The translations under genes were made by a program, and so were the position numbers. DNA of 64,000 nucleotides, from the NCBI GenBank assembly GCA_023259135.1, contig JAHFQX010000001.1, positions 1-64,000 of the forward strand, given 5' to 3'. The notes beneath the pieces are model-generated. The model was not told the DNA's origin and searched no databases. It saw nothing but the letters and a program-made list of their open reading frames with translations. Positions 19,745 to 30,777 of this stretch are shown here, in pieces. How positions within the stretch are numbered: position 1 is the stretch's first letter; each line of letters opens with the position of its first letter. Origin of the DNA: Betaproteobacteria bacterium (GTDB lineage Bacteria; Pseudomonadota; Gammaproteobacteria; Burkholderiales; JAHFQX01).

Positions 19745-19904
19745 CATCTAAGCGCCAAGATGGTGTTTGGTGCATTCATCAACAACATCGAGGGGGAAGT
19801 CCATGAAGATTATGACCGTCGGAATTGATCTTGCCAGAAACGCGAAACGGGCCAGGCTCGAATTGAATTTCGCACGGCCAAATAGTAAGTTCTTTTTGGC
19901 CTGA
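19745..19904 (+). mobile_element. Remnant of the 5' end of an IS110-family element (transposase N-terminus only)
   Basis: 19803..19904 encodes MKIMTVGIDLARN then diverges and stops; this N-terminus is typical of IS110 transposases. Confidence 0.6.
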
Positions 19905-19961
19905 TCTGAAGGGGCCATGAGGATCAGTTCAGACACGATTATTACACAGCCCCACCAGCGT

Positions 19962-20930
19962 TCAACCAGCCCCGGCGTGGCACAGGGCGAACCACCGGCG
20001 TTCGTCGGTCCATGCCGCAATCTTCCCGAAACCGGCTTGCCGCAGCAGCGCCTTGAAGTCCTTCAGGGCGTATTTGTAGCTGTTTTCGGTGTGGATGCGC
20101 TGTCCCTTGCGGAACACCCGCTCGCCGCCGGGCCAGCGGACGGCGGCCTCCCGCCGGGCTTCGAGGTGCATCTCGATTCGCGACAAGGGTGCGTTGTAAA
20201 AAGCGCGGTGCCGCCAATCGGTCACGTCGAAGTCGCTGCCGATCAGCCCGTTCAGGTTGTTGAGCAGATTCAAGTTGAAGGCGGCGGTGACCCCCAGGGC
20301 ATCGTCGTAGGCCGGCTCCAGGATGGAGGCGGGCTTGACCAGATCGACGCCGATCAGCAGACCGCCGCCGGAGCACTGGCCGCGGATTAGGGCGAGAAAA
20401 TCCAGGGCCTGGTTCGGCGCGAAGTTGCCGATGGAAGAGCCGGGATAGAAAAACAGGCGATTCTCCCGGCCTACGCTGTCGGGCAAAACCAGGCCGGAGG
20501 AGAAATCCCCGGCCAGTCCCAGCAAATTCATGTCCGGAAAAACCGCTTGCAGAACCGACAGCGCGTCCTGCAAAAATTCCGCGGATATATCCGCGGCCAC
20601 GTATTGGCGGGGCCGCAGGGCGGCGAACAAGCCCTTGGCCTTTTCGCAGTTGCCGGCGCCCAGATCCACCATCGTCGGCGCCGGTCCCGCCAGCCGGGCG
20701 ATGTCTCCGGCATGCCGGGCCAGCAGCGCTTTTTCGATGCGGGTCGGGTAATACTCGGGCAAGGCGGTGATCGCTTCGAACAGCCGCGACCCCAGGGGGC
20801 CGTACAGATGCTTGGGAGCCACCCAGGGGGCGGGAGCCGTCAAGCCGGCGATGATGTTCTGCCGCACGGAATCCGGCCGGGAAGCTCCGGGGAGTTGCAC
20901 CACAAGCGCCGGTGGCCGCCCTCGATCCAT
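19962..20930 (-). CDS. egtD: EgtD-like SAM-dependent (histidine N-alpha) methyltransferase
   Basis: LFEAITALPEYYPTRIEKALL, VDLGAGNCEKAKGL, FFYPGSSIGNFAP, HTENSYKYALKDFKALLRQAGF. Confidence 0.82.
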   Translation of the reverse strand: MDRGRPPALVVQLPGASRPDSVRQNIIAGLTAPAPWVAPKHLYGPLGSRLFEAITALPEYYPTRIEKALLARHAGDIARLAGPAPTMVDLGAGNCEKAKGLFAALRPRQYVAADISAEFLQDALSVLQAVFPDMNLLGLAGDFSSGLVLPDSVGRENRLFFYPGSSIGNFAPNQALDFLALIRGQCSGGGLLIGVDLVKPASILEPAYDDALGVTAAFNLNLLNNLNGLIGSDFDVTDWRHRAFYNAPLSRIEMHLEARREAAVRWPGGERVFRKGQRIHTENSYKYALKDFKALLRQAGFGKIAAWTDERRWFALCHAGAG

Positions 20931-20932
20931 GC

Positions 20933-21547
20933 TTAGCCTCGGTCGAAGCGAAACACCGCCAATTCCCCCAGCAGATTCGGCAACCATTCCACGCCGCGGC
21001 CGCCGCTCAATACCCGCCGCTCCAGAATGCGCGCCCCGTGTTCCCGGCAGAAGGCTTCGAAATCCTTGATGGTGCACAGGTGCACGTTGGGGGTGTCGTA
21101 CCACTGGTAGCTCAGGGTTTCCGACACCGGCATGCGACCGGCGAACACTTGCAGCCGGTGGCGCCAATAGCCGAAGTTGGGGAAGCTGACAATGCCTTCC
21201 CGCCCCACCCGCAGGATTTCCGCCACGATGCGCTCGGTATTGCGCATGGCTTGTAGGGTCTGGGACAAGATGACGCAGTCGAAGGAATCCGACTCGAAGC
21301 TGGACAATCCGGTTTCCAGATCGCTTTGCAGCACGTTCACCCGGTTGCGGACGCAGGCCAGAATGTTGTCGTCGGAGATGTCCACCCCATAGCCATGGGC
21401 GTTGCGGGTCTCCTTGAGATAGCGCAGCAGCCCGCCGTCGCCGCAGCCCAGGTCCAGCACCCGGGCGCCGGGCCGCACCCAGGCGGCGATGGCGGCGAAA
21501 TCGGAGCGTTCCAGGGAAGCGTTGCGGGAGAGGATGGGTTCCGTCAT
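20933..21547 (-). CDS. metW: Methionine biosynthesis protein MetW
   Basis: GARVLDLGCGDGGLLRYLKETRNAHGYGVDISDDNI. Confidence 0.93.
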   Translation of the reverse strand: MTEPILSRNASLERSDFAAIAAWVRPGARVLDLGCGDGGLLRYLKETRNAHGYGVDISDDNILACVRNRVNVLQSDLETGLSSFESDSFDCVILSQTLQAMRNTERIVAEILRVGREGIVSFPNFGYWRHRLQVFAGRMPVSETLSYQWYDTPNVHLCTIKDFEAFCREHGARILERRVLSGGRGVEWLPNLLGELAVFRFDRG

Positions 21548-21556
21548 GGGGGTCGG

Positions 21557-22708
21557 CTACAGCGGGATGTTTTGCAGATAAGTCCGGATCAGTTCGTGAT
21601 AGTGCTCGTCTTCCATAAGGAAGGAGTCGTGGCCGTGGGGCGAGGTGATCTCGGCGTAGCTCACGTCCAGATTGTTGTCCAGCAAGGCCTTGACGATGTC
21701 CAGGGAACGGCCGGGGGAGAAGCGCCAGTCGGAGGTGAAGGCCAGCACCAGGAATGCCGCCTGGGCCCCCGCCAGGGCACGGCTCAGATCACCGCCGAAG
21801 GGTAGCGCCGGATCGAAATAATCCAGGGCCTTGGTCATCAAGAGGTAGGTGTTGGCGTCGAAATAGCCGGCGAATTTATCCCCCTGGTAGCGCAGGTAGG
21901 ATTCGATCTCGAATTCCACGTCGTAGCCAAAATTGTAGGTTCCGGTGCGCAGCTCCCGGCCGAATTTCTCCGCCATGGAATCGTCGGAGAGATAAGTGAT
22001 GTGGCCCAGCATGCGGGCCAGCCGCAGGCCCCGCTGGGGCACCACGCCGTGGGCGTAGAAGTTGCCGCCGTGAAAATCCGGATCGGTGAGAATGGCCTGC
22101 CGCGCCACGTCGTTGAAAGCGATGTTCTGGGCGGTGAGCTTGGGGGCGGCGGCGATGGGAATGGCGTGGCCCACCTGTTCGGGCCGGGCAATGGCCCACT
22201 GCAACGCCTGCATGCCGCCCAGACTGCCGCCCATGATGGCGGCGAAGCGGGCAATGCCCAGCCGTTCCGCCAGCCGCGCTTGGGTCTCCACCCAGTCCTC
22301 CACGGTCACTACCGGAAAGCGGGCCCCGTAAGGCCGGCCGGTGGCCGGATCGATGCTGGAAGGTCCGGTGGAACCGTGACAGCCGCCCAAGTTATTGACC
22401 CCGACGACGAAGAAACGCTCGGTGTCGATGGGCTTGCCGGGCCCCACCATGTTGTCCCACCAGCCGATGTTGTCGGGCTGGTCGGCGTAGCGGCCGGCGA
22501 CGTGGTGGTGGCCCGAAAGGGCGTGGCAGATCAGCACGGCGTTGGACCGGGCGGCATTGAGGGCGCCGTAGGTTTCGTAAACCAACTCATAGTGTTCCAG
22601 GACCGCGCCGCTTTTAAGCCGGACCGGCTCGTCGAAACGAGCCATGCAGGGGGCGACCACTCCCACCGAGGCGCCGCCGGCATCGGAAATGGCGGTGTGA
22701 TCAGACAT
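21557..22708 (-). CDS. metX: Homoserine O-acyltransferase
   Basis: [44 protein letters not shown]. Confidence 0.94.
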   Translation of the reverse strand: MSDHTAISDAGGASVGVVAPCMARFDEPVRLKSGAVLEHYELVYETYGALNAARSNAVLICHALSGHHHVAGRYADQPDNIGWWDNMVGPGKPIDTERFFVVGVNNLGGCHGSTGPSSIDPATGRPYGARFPVVTVEDWVETQARLAERLGIARFAAIMGGSLGGMQALQWAIARPEQVGHAIPIAAAPKLTAQNIAFNDVARQAILTDPDFHGGNFYAHGVVPQRGLRLARMLGHITYLSDDSMAEKFGRELRTGTYNFGYDVEFEIESYLRYQGDKFAGYFDANTYLLMTKALDYFDPALPFGGDLSRALAGAQAAFLVLAFTSDWRFSPGRSLDIVKALLDNNLDVSYAEITSPHGHDSFLMEDEHYHELIRTYLQNIPL

Positions 22709-24425
22709 TGAGTTTGGCGAGCAAGCTGGAGATCCGCTGCGGGTCCTCGGTGCGCAGGATGCGTTTTGTCACGGACTCGGCGGCGGGGACGCTGGATTGC
22801 AGTATCCGCTGCTTCACTTCCAGCAATTGGGCGGGGTGCATGGAAAACACCCGCAGCCCCAGGCCCAGCAGCAGCCGGGTCAGCGCCACATCCCCCGCCA
22901 CCTCGCCGCATATCGACACGGAGATCTTGGCTTGATTGGCGGTCCGGATGACCCGCGCCAGCAGTTGGAGGACGGCGGGATGCAGGGGGTCGTAAAGATG
23001 GGCCACCGAATCGTCGGTACGATCGATGGCCAAGGTGTATTGAATGAGATCGTTGGTGCCGATGGACAAGAAATCCAGTTCCCGCAGGAAGGTTTTCAGC
23101 GTCAAGGCCGCCGCCGGGATCTCGATCATGCCGCCGATCTCCGTGTCCCGGTCGAAGGCGATGCCGTCGGCCTCCAGGCTGCGTTTGGCCTCTTCAATGA
23201 GTTGGTGGGTCTGCCGGATTTCAGCCGCGGTGGACAGCATGGGGATCAGGATGCGCAGCGTGCCGTAGGCCGAGGCCCGCAGCAGCGCCCGCAACTGCAC
23301 GATGAACAGCTTGGGTTCCGCCAGGCACAGCCGAATGGCCCGCAATCCCAGGGCCGGGTTGGTGCCCGAGGCGGTGATGCCGCCCAATTGCTTGTCGGCG
23401 CCGAGATCCAGGGTGCGGATGGTGATGGGCAGTCCGTCCATGGCCATCACCACCTTGCGATAGGCTTCGAACTGCTCCTGCTCGTCAGGCAAATCGCCCC
23501 GTTTCAGGAACAGGAATTCGGTGCGGAACAGGCCGATGCCGGTGGCGCCGTTTTCCTGGGCTTGCGCCACGTCTTCCGGCAGTTCGATATTGGCGTGCAG
23601 CTCTACCGGCGTGCCGTCCAGGGTAGTGGCGGCGGTGGTGCGCAGCCGCTTGAGTTTTTGCCGGCCCAATTCCCATTCGCGGCGCCTGAGGCGGTATTCC
23701 GCCAGCACCGGACTATCGGGGTTGACGATGACCACCCCTTGGTCGCCGTCGACGATCAACATATCCCCTTCCCGGATCAACTGACGGGCGTGATGCAGCG
23801 CCATGATGCAAGGAATGTTGAGGCTGCGGGCCAGGATGGCGGTATGGGAAGTGGCGCTGCCGACGTCGGTGACGAAGCTGGCGTAAGGGTGCTGCTTGAA
23901 CTGCACGACGTCGGCCGGACTCAGGTCGTGGGCCACCAGGATGTTGCCCTGCTCCGGACTGGGGGGAACCGGAATCCCGTTTCCATGGCCCAGCAGGGAT
24001 TTCAGCACCCGCTCCACCACTTGGCGCACGTCGGCCTTGCGCTCCCGCATATAGCTGTCGCCGATGCGGTCGAACTGAGCCATCAGGGCGTCGGCCTGCT
24101 GCTTGAGGGCCCACTCCGCGTTGCATTGCTGCGAGCGAATCAATTCGGCGGTCCGCTCCGACAAGGTGGCGTCGGCCAAGATCATCATGTGGACATCGAG
24201 GAACGCCTCCAGCTCGGCGGGAGCGTGGGCCGGAATATGCGCCTTGAGGTCCTGAAGTTCCCGCCGGACAGCGGCCAGGGCGCCTTCCAGCCGGACCACC
24301 TCCTCGGCGACGCGGGATGGGGGAACGCTGTAATGGGCCACTTCCAACTGGCCTTCCGCAGCCAGTTGGGCGGGACCAATGGCGATCCCGTCGGATACGC
24401 CGATGCCGTGCACGGTAAAGCTCAT
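22701..24425 (-). CDS. ptsI: Phosphoenolpyruvate-protein phosphotransferase (enzyme I)
   Basis: [25 protein letters not shown] active site; [25 protein letters not shown]. Confidence 0.96.
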   Translation of the reverse strand: MSFTVHGIGVSDGIAIGPAQLAAEGQLEVAHYSVPPSRVAEEVVRLEGALAAVRRELQDLKAHIPAHAPAELEAFLDVHMMILADATLSERTAELIRSQQCNAEWALKQQADALMAQFDRIGDSYMRERKADVRQVVERVLKSLLGHGNGIPVPPSPEQGNILVAHDLSPADVVQFKQHPYASFVTDVGSATSHTAILARSLNIPCIMALHHARQLIREGDMLIVDGDQGVVIVNPDSPVLAEYRLRRREWELGRQKLKRLRTTAATTLDGTPVELHANIELPEDVAQAQENGATGIGLFRTEFLFLKRGDLPDEQEQFEAYRKVVMAMDGLPITIRTLDLGADKQLGGITASGTNPALGLRAIRLCLAEPKLFIVQLRALLRASAYGTLRILIPMLSTAAEIRQTHQLIEEAKRSLEADGIAFDRDTEIGGMIEIPAAALTLKTFLRELDFLSIGTNDLIQYTLAIDRTDDSVAHLYDPLHPAVLQLLARVIRTANQAKISVSICGEVAGDVALTRLLLGLGLRVFSMHPAQLLEVKQRILQSSVPAAESVTKRILRTEDPQRISSLLAKLNV

Positions 24426-24573
24426 TAGACCCTTGTGAGCGAGTAGCGGGGGCGGCCTCAAGAAGGCCGCCGTTGGGCGCATATTGTAACGGAACGCCGT
24501 GACATATCGGCGACCGGGGCAGCGGCCGCGTTATCGGGCGCGTTTAAGCGGGGGGCGGGAAGCGGTTGATGCC

Positions 24574-25389
24574 TCACCGCGTAATGCGTAACTCCCTCAA
24601 CAAGCCATCGGGATCCACCTGGGTTCGCAGCACCGCGAGTTCCTGGGCGGTGGGGGGCTCGGTTTCGAGCACCTGCTCCGGAACTCCCAGGGGAAAGCCG
24701 GTCTTGGACTGCACCTCGTCCACGCTAACGCCGGGGTGCAGCGACTTGATCCGCATGGTTCCGGTGGCCGGGGCAAAATCGAAGATGCCCAGCGGAGAAA
24801 ATACCAACTGCGGCCCCTGGCAAAGCGGCGGAACGTATTTCTTGCGCTCGGGGGTATGTCCGGGCGAGCTAACGAAATCCACCTGTTCGACGAAGATCCT
24901 CGGAGTGTGGTGCATCGTGAAAAAATAAACGATGCCGAAGGACACGCCGAAGCACAGCCCGACGGTGCCCACGCCCCGCACCTTGGGCGCGGCGTAATCC
25001 CCCACGCACACCATGTTGCTGCTGCCGTATTGATCGATCTGGATGCCGCCGACCACGGCGACGATCTTCCCGTTGTCGCGGCTGTAGCGCCACATCTCGA
25101 TATCGACGATGTCCTCCATGTTCATCACGTACTCCGCGCCCCGCAGCACCCGATGATCCGATGTCGAGGTGACCAGCTTGGAACTGGAATTGATGGCCCC
25201 GCCGCCGCCGGCCAGCCACCACAGGTTGGGGGCGTAAAGGATGCGCGCCAGCTTCATGGCCGCCGCGGGCAATTGCGAATAGGCGCCGACCGCCGCCCAG
25301 TCGCCGTCGTGGTGCTTCATCTGGCGGGCGATGGCCACCGCCATCAATTCGCCGGTCGAGTAACTTGATTTGCTCATCGTGGATTGCAT
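24574..25389 (-). CDS. CoA-transferase family protein, beta subunit
   Basis: GctB/IpdB-like fold family; ends with VFSPLGIFDFAPATGTMRIKSLHPGVSVDEVQSKTGF. Confidence 0.85.
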   Translation of the reverse strand: MQSTMSKSSYSTGELMAVAIARQMKHHDGDWAAVGAYSQLPAAAMKLARILYAPNLWWLAGGGGAINSSSKLVTSTSDHRVLRGAEYVMNMEDIVDIEMWRYSRDNGKIVAVVGGIQIDQYGSSNMVCVGDYAAPKVRGVGTVGLCFGVSFGIVYFFTMHHTPRIFVEQVDFVSSPGHTPERKKYVPPLCQGPQLVFSPLGIFDFAPATGTMRIKSLHPGVSVDEVQSKTGFPLGVPEQVLETEPPTAQELAVLRTQVDPDGLLRELRITR

Positions 25390-25399
25390 GACGCTCCCC

Positions 25400-26287
25400 T
25401 CACAGCGATTCGCGCAGGTTCAGCAAGCGCTCGATGCCGAACTTCTCGAGATAGGCGAAGTGATCCTTCGGACCGAACACGTATTCGCGCAGGTAGGCAT
25501 CGATGTCGGCATCGCGATAATCCCGAATCGCCGCTTCGTCATGGTTGTAAACGCCGTGGCAGGACAGCGGGTGAGCGCCGAACGGCGCCTTCACCACCAT
25601 GTCGATATAGTGTCCCGGAATGCTCGTGCGCTTCGGGTCGGCCTGGATGCTTTCCAGAGGGACGATCTCCTCGGCCGTCACGATGGTGCGGCGGGACGCC
25701 TTGGCGATCAAGTCGTCGGCCACCACCGAGCCCAAATGCACGACATTGCCGTAAGGGTCGCAGCGCGCCGCATGGATGATGCCGACGTCGGGGGCAATGG
25801 CCGGCGAGACGATGATTTCGCGCCCGGTATAGGGATCGAGGGTGCGCTGGTAGGTCGGCTCGCGCTTCGGATTGTCGCGGGCCTCGTGACCCGGCGGATA
25901 GGGGACGAAGGGCAGGCCCAGGGCGCCGGCCTTCAAGCCCAGCACGTAGTAAATTTCGTCGCCGTCGATGATCTTGATGCGGCCCTGTTCGGCGGCCTCG
26001 CGGTAGCGGGGCGCCATCCCCAGGTGCTCCAGGCCGACATAGCAGACCATCAGCGTGTCCACGCATCCGGCCCCCACCAGCAAATCGGCCGGCATGCCGG
26101 CGCTGACGTTGGCGATCAGCTTGAGGCTCTTGGTTCCTTGCCGGATGATCTCCCGGATCAGCGCCATCGGTCCGTTGTGCGAGTGAATCCCGCCAAACGC
26201 CAGGGTATCGCCGTCCTTGATCAAGGCCGCGGCCTGTTGCAGGGTGCCGACCTTGCGGGTCCGCTGCGGTGCGTCTATCACTTCCAT
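25400..26287 (-). CDS. CoA-transferase family protein, alpha subunit
   Basis: AAALIKDGDTLAFGGIHSHNGPMALIREIIRQG; adjacent beta subunit. Confidence 0.87.
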   Translation of the reverse strand: MEVIDAPQRTRKVGTLQQAAALIKDGDTLAFGGIHSHNGPMALIREIIRQGTKSLKLIANVSAGMPADLLVGAGCVDTLMVCYVGLEHLGMAPRYREAAEQGRIKIIDGDEIYYVLGLKAGALGLPFVPYPPGHEARDNPKREPTYQRTLDPYTGREIIVSPAIAPDVGIIHAARCDPYGNVVHLGSVVADDLIAKASRRTIVTAEEIVPLESIQADPKRTSIPGHYIDMVVKAPFGAHPLSCHGVYNHDEAAIRDYRDADIDAYLREYVFGPKDHFAYLEKFGIERLLNLRESL

Positions 26288-26307
26288 GCCTGTCCTCCTC
26301 CGGATAT

Positions 26308-27456
26308 TCAGTCGTAGTTCACCCGCCCCGGCAATTGCCGGGCCAGCACGTCGCGGGCGGTTTCGATCATTTGCTCGACGATCTTCGCGGCCGGCAACAC
26401 CGCTTCGATGCGGCCGACCCCCTGGCCGCAGAAAATGCCGGATTCCGCGTAATGTCCCGCCTGGGCGGCGCCCAGCGCCATGGGCGTGGCGAGAATCGCC
26501 TGCTTCGGCATCGGCAACGGCGCCAGGCCCGAGGCATCGCAGGCGTTGTCCCAGTCGCTGCGCAGGTGCCGACAGGTCTTGCCCGTGTACCACTTGGTGC
26601 GGGCGGTGGCGGTGTCGTCGGCCGCGAGAATTTTATCCTTGTACCAGTCCGGAGCGCTGCATTCCGCGCTGGCAATGAAGCGCGACCCGACCCAGACGCC
26701 GGTGGCGCCCAACGCCAACGCCGCGGCCAGCCCCTTGCCATCGACGATGCCGCCGCCGGCCACCACCGGCGTGGGCGCCACCCGCTCGGCCACTTGCGGA
26801 ATCAACACCATGCCGTCGATATCGCCGCTGTGCCCGCCGGCCGCCGTTCCGGTGCAGATGACCGCGTCAACCCCGCCTTGGGCGACGCGAACCGCGTCCT
26901 TGACCTTGCCCACCACGCTCATCACCTTGATGCCCAGAGCGTGGGCCTCGGGCACCATGAAGGACGGGTTGCCCAGGGCCGAGACGAACAGCGCCGGGCG
27001 GACTTCGAGTATCGCCCGCACCTGGGTGCGGCTGAAGGCTTCGCCGAGCTTGAACGAGGCCACCGAGCTCATGCCGGGATTGGCCTTGCGCACGTCGTCC
27101 ACCAGCGGAATGCCGCGTTCCCGCAAGAACCGTGCGCGAAATTCGATGTATTCCTGGGGAATCCGGGCCTTTTCCGCGGCCTCGGCATATTCCAGCCCGT
27201 AGCTCTCGGCCCGCGCCGGCAACCCGATGTCGATGCCGAACGGCCGCCCGGTCAGCTTGCGGGTTTCCTTAGCCATCGCGTGAATCTCTTCCGGGCTCTT
27301 GTCGGCGCAGGCCAGCACGCCGATGCCGCCGGCCTCCGACACCGCCGCCACCAGCTTGGGATCAGAAAGATCAGGGGCCATGGCCGCCAGCATGATGGGA
27401 TAGTCGATCCCCAACAGATCGCACAGCGGGGTCCAGAATTTTCTGCGTCCGGCCAT
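26308..27456 (-). CDS. Nitronate monooxygenase / NPD-like flavoprotein
   Basis: LLGIDYPIMLAAM, VICTGTAAGGHSGDIDGMVLIPQV, GGGIVDGKGLAAALALGATGVWVGSRFIAS. Confidence 0.88.
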   Translation of the reverse strand: MAGRRKFWTPLCDLLGIDYPIMLAAMAPDLSDPKLVAAVSEAGGIGVLACADKSPEEIHAMAKETRKLTGRPFGIDIGLPARAESYGLEYAEAAEKARIPQEYIEFRARFLRERGIPLVDDVRKANPGMSSVASFKLGEAFSRTQVRAILEVRPALFVSALGNPSFMVPEAHALGIKVMSVVGKVKDAVRVAQGGVDAVICTGTAAGGHSGDIDGMVLIPQVAERVAPTPVVAGGGIVDGKGLAAALALGATGVWVGSRFIASAECSAPDWYKDKILAADDTATARTKWYTGKTCRHLRSDWDNACDASGLAPLPMPKQAILATPMALGAAQAGHYAESGIFCGQGVGRIEAVLPAAKIVEQMIETARDVLARQLPGRVNYD

Positions 27457-27487
27457 CTGTTCCTCCTCCCGGAATCGTTGTCGGATT

Positions 27488-28642
27488 TCAGCCGCGGCGC
27501 GGATACAGGCCGAGGTTCTTGCTGATGATCTTCAGCATGATCTCGTCCGCTCCGCCGCCGATGGAGCACAGCCGGCCATCGCGGTAGAAGCGGCTAATCG
27601 GCGTTTCGTTCATGAAGCCCACGCCGCCATAGAATTGCAGGCAGGAATCGGCCACCCGGCGTTGCAGCCGGCCCACCTGCAGCTTGGCCATGGACGCCAG
27701 GGTGGTGACGTCCTGGCCGCCGACGTAAAGCTCCGCCGCTCGATACACGAGAGCGCGCAGCGCCTCGACCTCGGTTTGCAGTTCCGCCAGCTTGAAATGC
27801 AGGTACTGGTTGTCCAGCAGCGGCGCGCCGAAGGCTTGGCGCTGCCCGGCATAGGCGGCGCATTGGCGGATCGAGCGCTCCATCAGCAGCAGCGAGGCGG
27901 CGCCGGCCCACAGGCGCTCCTCCTGGAACTGCCGCATCTGGTATTCAAAGCCGCGCCCCTCCTCGCCGATGCGGAAACGCTGCGGTACTCGCACTTCGTC
28001 GAAGAACAAGGGTGCGGTATCGGAGCTGCGCATCCCCAGCTTGTCGAGCCGCGCTCCACGCGCCACGCCGGGCAAGTCGAGAGGAACGCACAGCAGGGTC
28101 TTGTTGCGATGGGAGGGCCCGTCGCCGGTGTTGCACAGCAGGCATACCCAGTCGGCCTGGGTGGCGTTGGTGATCCACATCTTCGAGCCGTTGATCACGT
28201 AATCGCCGCCGTCGCGCCGCGCCGTCGTCTTGATGGAAGCCACGTCGGAGCCCGCCCCGGGCTCGGAGACGCCAATGGCCGCCACGTAATCTCCGGCTAC
28301 TGACGGGGCCAGAAACTCGCGCCGCAACTCATCGGAGCCGAACTGCGCCAGCGCCGGGGTGGCCATGTCGGTCTGGCAGCCGATGGCCAGCGGCACCCCC
28401 ATGCAATCGGCGTGGCCGAGGGCCTCGGCCATGACCAACTCGTAGGTGTAATCCAGTTCCTGACCACCGAACGCGGCGGGCTTGTGAATGCCGAGGAAGC
28501 CCTGGGCGCCGAGCTTCTTGAAGAGTTCATGGGCGGGGAAACAACCGGCGGCCTCCCACTCGTCCACCTGGGGATTGATCTCGGCATCGATGAAGCGGAT
28601 GACGGCTTGCCGCAACTGTTCGTGTTGGTGAGTAAAGAGCAT
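27488..28642 (-). CDS. Acyl-CoA dehydrogenase, resembling citronellyl-CoA dehydrogenase (AtuD) type
   Basis: GVSEPGAGSDVASIKTTARRDGGDYVINGSKMWITN, FYGGVGFMNETPISRFYRDGRLCSIGGGADEIM. Confidence 0.88.
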   Translation of the reverse strand: MLFTHQHEQLRQAVIRFIDAEINPQVDEWEAAGCFPAHELFKKLGAQGFLGIHKPAAFGGQELDYTYELVMAEALGHADCMGVPLAIGCQTDMATPALAQFGSDELRREFLAPSVAGDYVAAIGVSEPGAGSDVASIKTTARRDGGDYVINGSKMWITNATQADWVCLLCNTGDGPSHRNKTLLCVPLDLPGVARGARLDKLGMRSSDTAPLFFDEVRVPQRFRIGEEGRGFEYQMRQFQEERLWAGAASLLLMERSIRQCAAYAGQRQAFGAPLLDNQYLHFKLAELQTEVEALRALVYRAAELYVGGQDVTTLASMAKLQVGRLQRRVADSCLQFYGGVGFMNETPISRFYRDGRLCSIGGGADEIMLKIISKNLGLYPRRG

Positions 28643-28814
28643 CGCCACCTTCCTAAAATTCCAGGGCAACCTGCGTGCAACGCTGAACCGGATGCCGGCC
28701 GGACGCTTGGTCAGCCCATATCGACGCCATGCTATCATGGAAAATCCGTAGAGAGTCGCTCCGGCCCAGGGAAGGATGGGCGCCGACCCTATGCCTTTTT
28801 AGCCGAGGACAGAC

Positions 28815-29972
<1,158 letters not shown>

Positions 29973-29986
29973 ACCCGTCCGACGCC

Positions 29987-30769
29987 ATGCAGGCTCAAGA
30001 CCTTCTCCATCGGTTCCGGCTGGACGACCGCGTTGCGCTGGTCACCGGCGCCTCCAGCGGCCTGGGGCGGCATTTCGCCCAGGTGTTGGCCGCGGTCGGC
30101 GCCCATGTGCTGCTTGCCGCGCGCCGAGTGGAAAAGCTGCGGGATGTGGTAGCCGAGATTGAGGCGGCCAGCGGCCGGGCCCAAGCGCTGTCGCTGGACG
30201 TGACCTCCTCGGCCAGCGTCCGGGCCTGTTTCGAGCAGGCCGCGAAGATGGCAGGAGTGCCCGACATCCTGGTCAACAATGCCGGCGTCACCATCACCAA
30301 GCCGCTGCTGCGACACACCGAGGAAGATTGGGACAGCGTGCTCGACACCAATTTGAAGGGCGCCTGGCTGGTGGCCACCGAGGCGGCGCGGCGCATGGTG
30401 GAGGCGGGAAAAGCCGGCAGCATCGTGAATATCGGCTCCATCCTGGGCCTGCGGGTGGCGGGCGGCGTCGCGCCTTACTCGATCTCCAAGGCTGGATTGG
30501 CGCAAGCGACAAAGTCCATGGCCCTGGAGTTGGCGCGCCACGGCATTCGCGTCAACGCGCTGCTCCCCGGTTACGTCGTCACCGACTTCAATCGCCACTT
30601 CCTCGCCAGCGACGGCGGCGAGAAATTGCGCTCGCGCATCCCGACCCGGCGCTTCGGGGAGCTGTCCGATCTCGACGGTCCGCTGCTGCTGCTGGCCTCC
30701 GATGCCGGGCGCCACATGTCCGGAAGCTGTCTGGTGGTGGACGGCGCGCATTCAGTGAACTCGCTGTAA
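29987..30769 (+). CDS. Short-chain dehydrogenase/reductase
   Basis: VALVTGASSGLGRHFAQVL, LVNNAGVT, YSISKAGLAQATKSMALELARHGIRVNALLPGYV. Confidence 0.92.
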   Translation: MQAQDLLHRFRLDDRVALVTGASSGLGRHFAQVLAAVGAHVLLAARRVEKLRDVVAEIEAASGRAQALSLDVTSSASVRACFEQAAKMAGVPDILVNNAGVTITKPLLRHTEEDWDSVLDTNLKGAWLVATEAARRMVEAGKAGSIVNIGSILGLRVAGGVAPYSISKAGLAQATKSMALELARHGIRVNALLPGYVVTDFNRHFLASDGGEKLRSRIPTRRFGELSDLDGPLLLLASDAGRHMSGSCLVVDGAHSVNSL

Positions 30770-30777
30770 ACATCGCC

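Noticed and set aside
22797-24428. 543-aa plus-strand ORF opposite ptsI
   Set aside because: Antisense shadow ORF with no recognisable domain
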